The notes below the pieces were generated by a model that ran no database searches, was not told the origin of the DNA, and saw only the letters and a list, made by a program, of their open reading frames with translations. From RH-AL1 sp964245015 (lineage in GTDB: Bacteria > Pseudomonadota > Alphaproteobacteria > Rhizobiales > Beijerinckiaceae), in contig CAXTMA010000210.1 of the NCBI GenBank assembly GCA_964245015.1, positions 1 to 7,513 of the forward strand: a stretch of 7,513 nt of DNA, given 5' to 3'. How positions within the stretch are numbered: position 1 is the stretch's first letter; each line of letters starts with the position of its first letter. This document shows, piece by piece, positions 5,545 through 7,513 of this stretch. A program made the position numbers and the translations under genes.

Positions 5545-5901
5545 ATGCGTCGCTTCACGACCTGCGGCCTCTTCCTCTGCATCCTGGCTCTCTGGATGCA
5601 GCTGCTCGCGCCGGCTGCCGCTTTGCCGACGCAGGACACGGTCGACCCGTTCTCGGTCATCTGCTCTCATGCGCCGTCAGGCCAGGGCATGCCCACCCAG
5701 GGCGACCACGGGCACCAGCATGAGCACTGCCTCCTCTGCCAGGCCGCTTTCCAAACCCCGTCGCTGAACGATCGAACGCCGATCGTCGCGCCGATGCCTC
5801 CCGTGGTGCGACGCCTTGCGTGGCGTCCAGGGCTCGCCCGCGCGCCTCCGACGAGCGCATCGCGGCGGCCGCAACCTCGGGGACCGCCCTCCCTCCTTTG
5901 A
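5545..5901 (+). CDS. DUF2946-type small exported Cys/His-rich protein, putative metal binder
   Basis: A 118-residue protein with an N-terminal signal peptide or anchor (MRRFTTCGLF then hydrophobic to about 25) and a short exported part. The signature is a metal-ligand cluster: C40 and H42 (ICSH), then GDHGHQHEHCLLCQAA at 53-68, giving H55, H57, H59, H61, C62 and C65. A basic proline-rich tail follows, ending in PRGPP (111-115), a pattern typical of DUF2946 proteins. These are small, uncharacterised proteins often encoded beside copper genes. I infer periplasmic metal binding, probably copper, from the ligands and from copC two genes downstream. It appears to open the operon; the next gene starts 63 bases after its stop. 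No strong ribosome site precedes the ATG, which is preceded at 22 bases by a perfect palindrome. Confidence 0.75.
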   Translation: MRRFTTCGLFLCILALWMQLLAPAAALPTQDTVDPFSVICSHAPSGQGMPTQGDHGHQHEHCLLCQAAFQTPSLNDRTPIVAPMPPVVRRLAWRPGLARAPPTSASRRPQPRGPPSLL

Positions 5902-5918
5902 CGTCAGCCCGTCCAGGT

Positions 5919-5933
5919 CCGGCGACGCGCCGG
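5919..5933 (+). repeat. Intercistronic hairpin
   Basis: CCGGCG (5919-5924) and CGCCGG (5928-5933) form a 6-bp stem around ACG, in the 63-base gap between the DUF2946-type gene and the barrel gene. It could set different mRNA stabilities for the two; there is no T-run. Confidence 0.4.
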
Positions 5934-5964
5934 CCTGCCTGCTCGTCTTCAAAGGAAACCTCCG

Positions 5965-6948
5965 ATGTCCATCCGTTTCCGGGTTCACCCGTGGCGCGCC
6001 TTCGCGGCGGCCGTGACCGTCCTGCCGCCACTTGCATTCAGTCCAGCAGCGCACGCCCACACCATCGTCGGCAACCGGGTCTTCCCCGCGACGCTGACCA
6101 TCGACGATCCCGGCGTCAACGACGAGTTGGCGCTGCCGACCTTCTCCCTTCTCACAGCCCAGAACCCCGACGGCACGGCCGGGCCGACGCAGTTCATGCT
6201 GGGGGCTGAGCTGCAGAAGACGATCACGGCCGACCTGTCGATCTCGATCGGCTCGGCCGGCGTGACCTTCCAGCGCAACCCGCGCGCCACCGGCCTTTCC
6301 AACATCGAAACGGAGCTGAAGTACGTCTTCTTCCAGAGCCCCGAACACGAGTTCATCGTGTCGGGCGCCGTCAACGTCGAGATCGGCGGCACCGGCAGTT
6401 CACAGAACTCCGCCCTGCCGGCCGACCCTTTCTCGACCGTGACGCCGCTGGCCTTCGCCGGCAAAGGCTTCGGCGACTCCTCCATCGAGGCGCTGCGGCC
6501 CTTCGCGGTCACGGGGCAGGTCGGCTACGCCATCCCTACCGCGTCGAGCAACGCCGACGGCAGCCTCAACCCGACCTTCCTCACCTACGGCGGCTCGATC
6601 CAATACAGCCTGCTGTACCGCAACGCCTTCGTGAAGGAGGTGCCGGAGCTGTTGCGCAACCTGATCCCGGCCTTTGAGGGCGTGTTCAGCACGCCGGTCG
6701 CCAACATCGCCCATGGCGACCCCAGCGATTTCTCCCCGCACGATACCACGGGGGTGGTCGGCCCCTCGCTGTACTACGTCGGCCGCAACTTCGAGGTCGG
6801 CGTGATGGCGCAGGTGCCGATCAATCCGACCAGTGGGCACCATCCCGGCGTGCTCGCCATCGTTGATTTCTTCCTCGACGACATCGCCCCCGACACGATC
6901 GGCAAACCCTTGTTCGGGGCGCCGCAGTCCCGCTCCGTCAACCGATGA
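5965..6948 (+). CDS. Exported putative beta-barrel protein next to copC, function unknown
   Basis: A 327-residue protein with a clear signal peptide. The cleavage motif AHA at 29-31 predicts a mature protein starting at H32 (HTIVGNRVFPATLTIDDPG). The rest is rich in alternating, aromatic-bearing strands (for example ETELKYVFF 115-123, FIVSGAVNVEIGG 130-142, SIQYSLLYRN 211-220, SLYYVGRNFEVGVMAQVPI 268-286) separated by Gly/Asp/Asn turns, which suggests an outer membrane barrel or similar beta-rich protein. It does not end in the terminal Phe usual for outer membrane barrels. Histidines near the end (H250, H259, H292, H293) are possible extra ligands. I know of similar unnamed proteins beside copC-type genes but no assigned function. 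The ATG has a strong ribosome site, AAGGAAA (5952-5958). Its stop codon overlaps the copC ribosome-binding region, so the two are very probably co-translated. Confidence 0.7.
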   Translation: MSIRFRVHPWRAFAAAVTVLPPLAFSPAAHAHTIVGNRVFPATLTIDDPGVNDELALPTFSLLTAQNPDGTAGPTQFMLGAELQKTITADLSISIGSAGVTFQRNPRATGLSNIETELKYVFFQSPEHEFIVSGAVNVEIGGTGSSQNSALPADPFSTVTPLAFAGKGFGDSSIEALRPFAVTGQVGYAIPTASSNADGSLNPTFLTYGGSIQYSLLYRNAFVKEVPELLRNLIPAFEGVFSTPVANIAHGDPSDFSPHDTTGVVGPSLYYVGRNFEVGVMAQVPINPTSGHHPGVLAIVDFFLDDIAPDTIGKPLFGAPQSRSVNR

Positions 6949-6953
6949 GGATC
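6946..6953 (+). promoter_or_regulatory. Ribosome-binding site that selects the copC start
   Basis: TGAGGATC overlaps the stop codon of the upstream gene and lies about 7 bases before the ATG at 6960. An earlier in-frame ATG at 6945 overlaps the upstream stop as ATGA but has no ribosome site of its own, so 6960 is the better start for copC. Confidence 0.55.
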
Positions 6954-6959
6954 CGACCG

Positions 6960-7331
6960 ATGACATCCACCAACGCGAAGCGCGTCGCCTCGCTTTCGCT
7001 CGCGACGCTCGGCGTGCTGGCGCCCATCGCCGCGCATGCGCACGCCTTTCTCGACCATGCGACGCCCGGCGTCGGCGCCACCGTCGGCACCTCGCCGAGC
7101 GACCTCGAACTGAGTTTCACCCAGAACGTGGTGGTGGCGCTGTCGAGCGTCAGCGTGGCGGGGGCTGACGGCGCCGTCCCCATCTCGAAACCGACCGCTG
7201 CGATCCCCGACACGCTGCGCGTCCACCTCACGCGCGCTCTGCCGCCTGGCACCTATACCGTGACCTGGCGCGTGGTGTCGGTCGACACGCACCCCACCTC
7301 GGGAAGCTTCAGGTTCACCGTGCGGCGCTGA
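6960..7331 (+). CDS. copC: CopC-domain periplasmic copper-binding protein
   Basis: A 123-residue CopC protein (128 if the ATG at 6945 is used). The signal peptide ends AHA, giving a mature N-terminus HAFLDHATPGVGATVGTSP, the canonical CopC opening with a histidine at position 1. The C-terminal copper motif VVSVDTHPTSGSFRFTV includes D109 and H111 of this protein; with the N-terminal His28 these make the known Cu(II) site. I see no methionine in the mature sequence, so the Met-rich Cu(I) site of Pseudomonas CopC is missing, as in the Cu(II)-only class. CopC carries Cu(II) in the periplasm and usually works with the membrane protein CopD. No copD follows within the window, where the next bases are a palindrome and repeats. 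It is the last gene of the three-gene operon. Confidence 0.92.
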   Translation: MTSTNAKRVASLSLATLGVLAPIAAHAHAFLDHATPGVGATVGTSPSDLELSFTQNVVVALSSVSVAGADGAVPISKPTAAIPDTLRVHLTRALPPGTYTVTWRVVSVDTHPTSGSFRFTVRR

Positions 7332-7351
7332 GCCACCGGAGCACCGGACCC

Positions 7352-7369
7352 AACACCGGATCCGGTGTT
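7352..7369. terminator. 18-bp palindrome after copC, possible terminator
   Basis: AACACCGGATCCGGTGTT is perfectly self-complementary and begins about 20 bases after the copC stop. It could form a hairpin that ends the operon transcript, but only two T's follow the stem, so termination is uncertain. It may instead belong to the repeat cluster that starts right after it. Confidence 0.45.
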
Positions 7370-7370
7370 C

Positions 7371-7411
7371 TAGAGCATCGGACCCTGAAACGGGTCCGGT
7401 CCGATGCTCTA
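7371..7411. repeat. 14-bp inverted repeat opening the intergenic repeat array
   Basis: TAGAGCATCGGACC (7371-7384) and GGTCCGATGCTCTA (7398-7411) are exact complements around a 13-base loop. The right arm is also the first part of the tandem repeat unit, so the array starts with a copy of its own end in reverse. Confidence 0.85.
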
Positions 7412-7513
7412 ACCTGTTGTGTCGCATCGGATTTATCCGAAAACCGCTGCGCACTTTTCGGTCCGATGCTCTAACCTATTGTGTCGCATCGGATTTATCC
7501 GAAAACCGCTGCG
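7398..7513. repeat. 62-bp tandem repeat, one full and one partial unit
   Basis: Unit one spans 7398-7459 and unit two starts at 7460 and runs off the window after 54 bases. The 54 shared positions differ only at 7416 (G) versus 7478 (A). Each unit contains a dyad: GCATCGGA (7424-7431) with TCCGATGC (7462-7469), and CCGAAAA (7437-7443) with TTTTCGG (7455-7461) around the loop CCGCTGCGCAC. The core resembles palindromic intergenic repeats common in Hyphomicrobiales genomes. Confidence 0.9.

Noticed and set aside
5255..5767. A 170-codon plus-strand frame as a real gene
   Set aside because: Its start is a GTG inside the transposase remnant, it has no ribosome site, and after the remnant it turns into Arg/Ser/Pro/Ala-rich sequence overlapping the DUF2946-type gene in another frame.
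6945..6959. Start of copC at 6945, overlapping the previous stop as ATGA
   Set aside because: Not excluded, but it has no ribosome site of its own. The ATG at 6960 follows TGAGGATC at proper spacing and gives a normal signal peptide.
7398..7513. A CRISPR array
   Set aside because: The 62-bp period is fully repeated without variable spacers, and the unit is itself a hairpin, so this is a palindromic tandem repeat.

Overview
The window is GC-rich chromosomal DNA. It most resembles an alphaproteobacterium of the order Hyphomicrobiales (Rhizobiales). The grounds are the divergent argH/tlpA pair, a small BolA next to a CGFS glutaredoxin, strong GC bias at third codon positions, and the closing array of palindromic repeats with a CCGAAAA...TTTTCGG core, which looks like intergenic repeats of that order. 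Genus cannot be decided from the sequence.

Layout. 1-1003 (minus) is the N-terminal three quarters of argH, cut by the window edge. A 30-bp gap separates it from the divergent tlpA (1034-1771, plus), a membrane-anchored thioredoxin-like protein. tlpA ends 2 bp from the convergent macrodomain gene (1774-2280, minus). Upstream of that gene, on the same strand, lie grxD (2308-2646) and bolA (2679-2915), so bolA-grxD-macrodomain may be one transcript. About 370 bp without a recognisable gene follows, with a cluster of dyads. Then come a lipoprotein gene (3288-3845, plus), which appears to carry an early in-frame stop, and a FUSC-family membrane protein (4020-5054, plus).

The 490 bp from 5055 to 5544 hold the decayed C-terminal end of an IS5-type transposase and several dyads, including a perfect 16-bp palindrome just before the next gene. 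The final block (5545-7331, plus) reads as a metal-handling operon: a small exported Cys/His-rich protein of the DUF2946 type, an exported putative beta-barrel protein, and CopC. The second and third are translationally close: the stop of one lies inside the ribosome-binding region of the other. After it come an 18-bp palindrome and two 62-bp tandem repeat units running off the window.

How the parts work together. argH is arginine biosynthesis. TlpA is a periplasmic reductant that in related bacteria services the copper centre of cytochrome oxidase. GrxD and BolA are partners in iron-sulfur cluster handling. The 5545-7331 block probably binds copper in the periplasm or outer membrane, and two of its three products are predicted to begin with histidine after signal-peptide cleavage. 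This block, flanked by transposase debris and repeats, is the least described part of the window.
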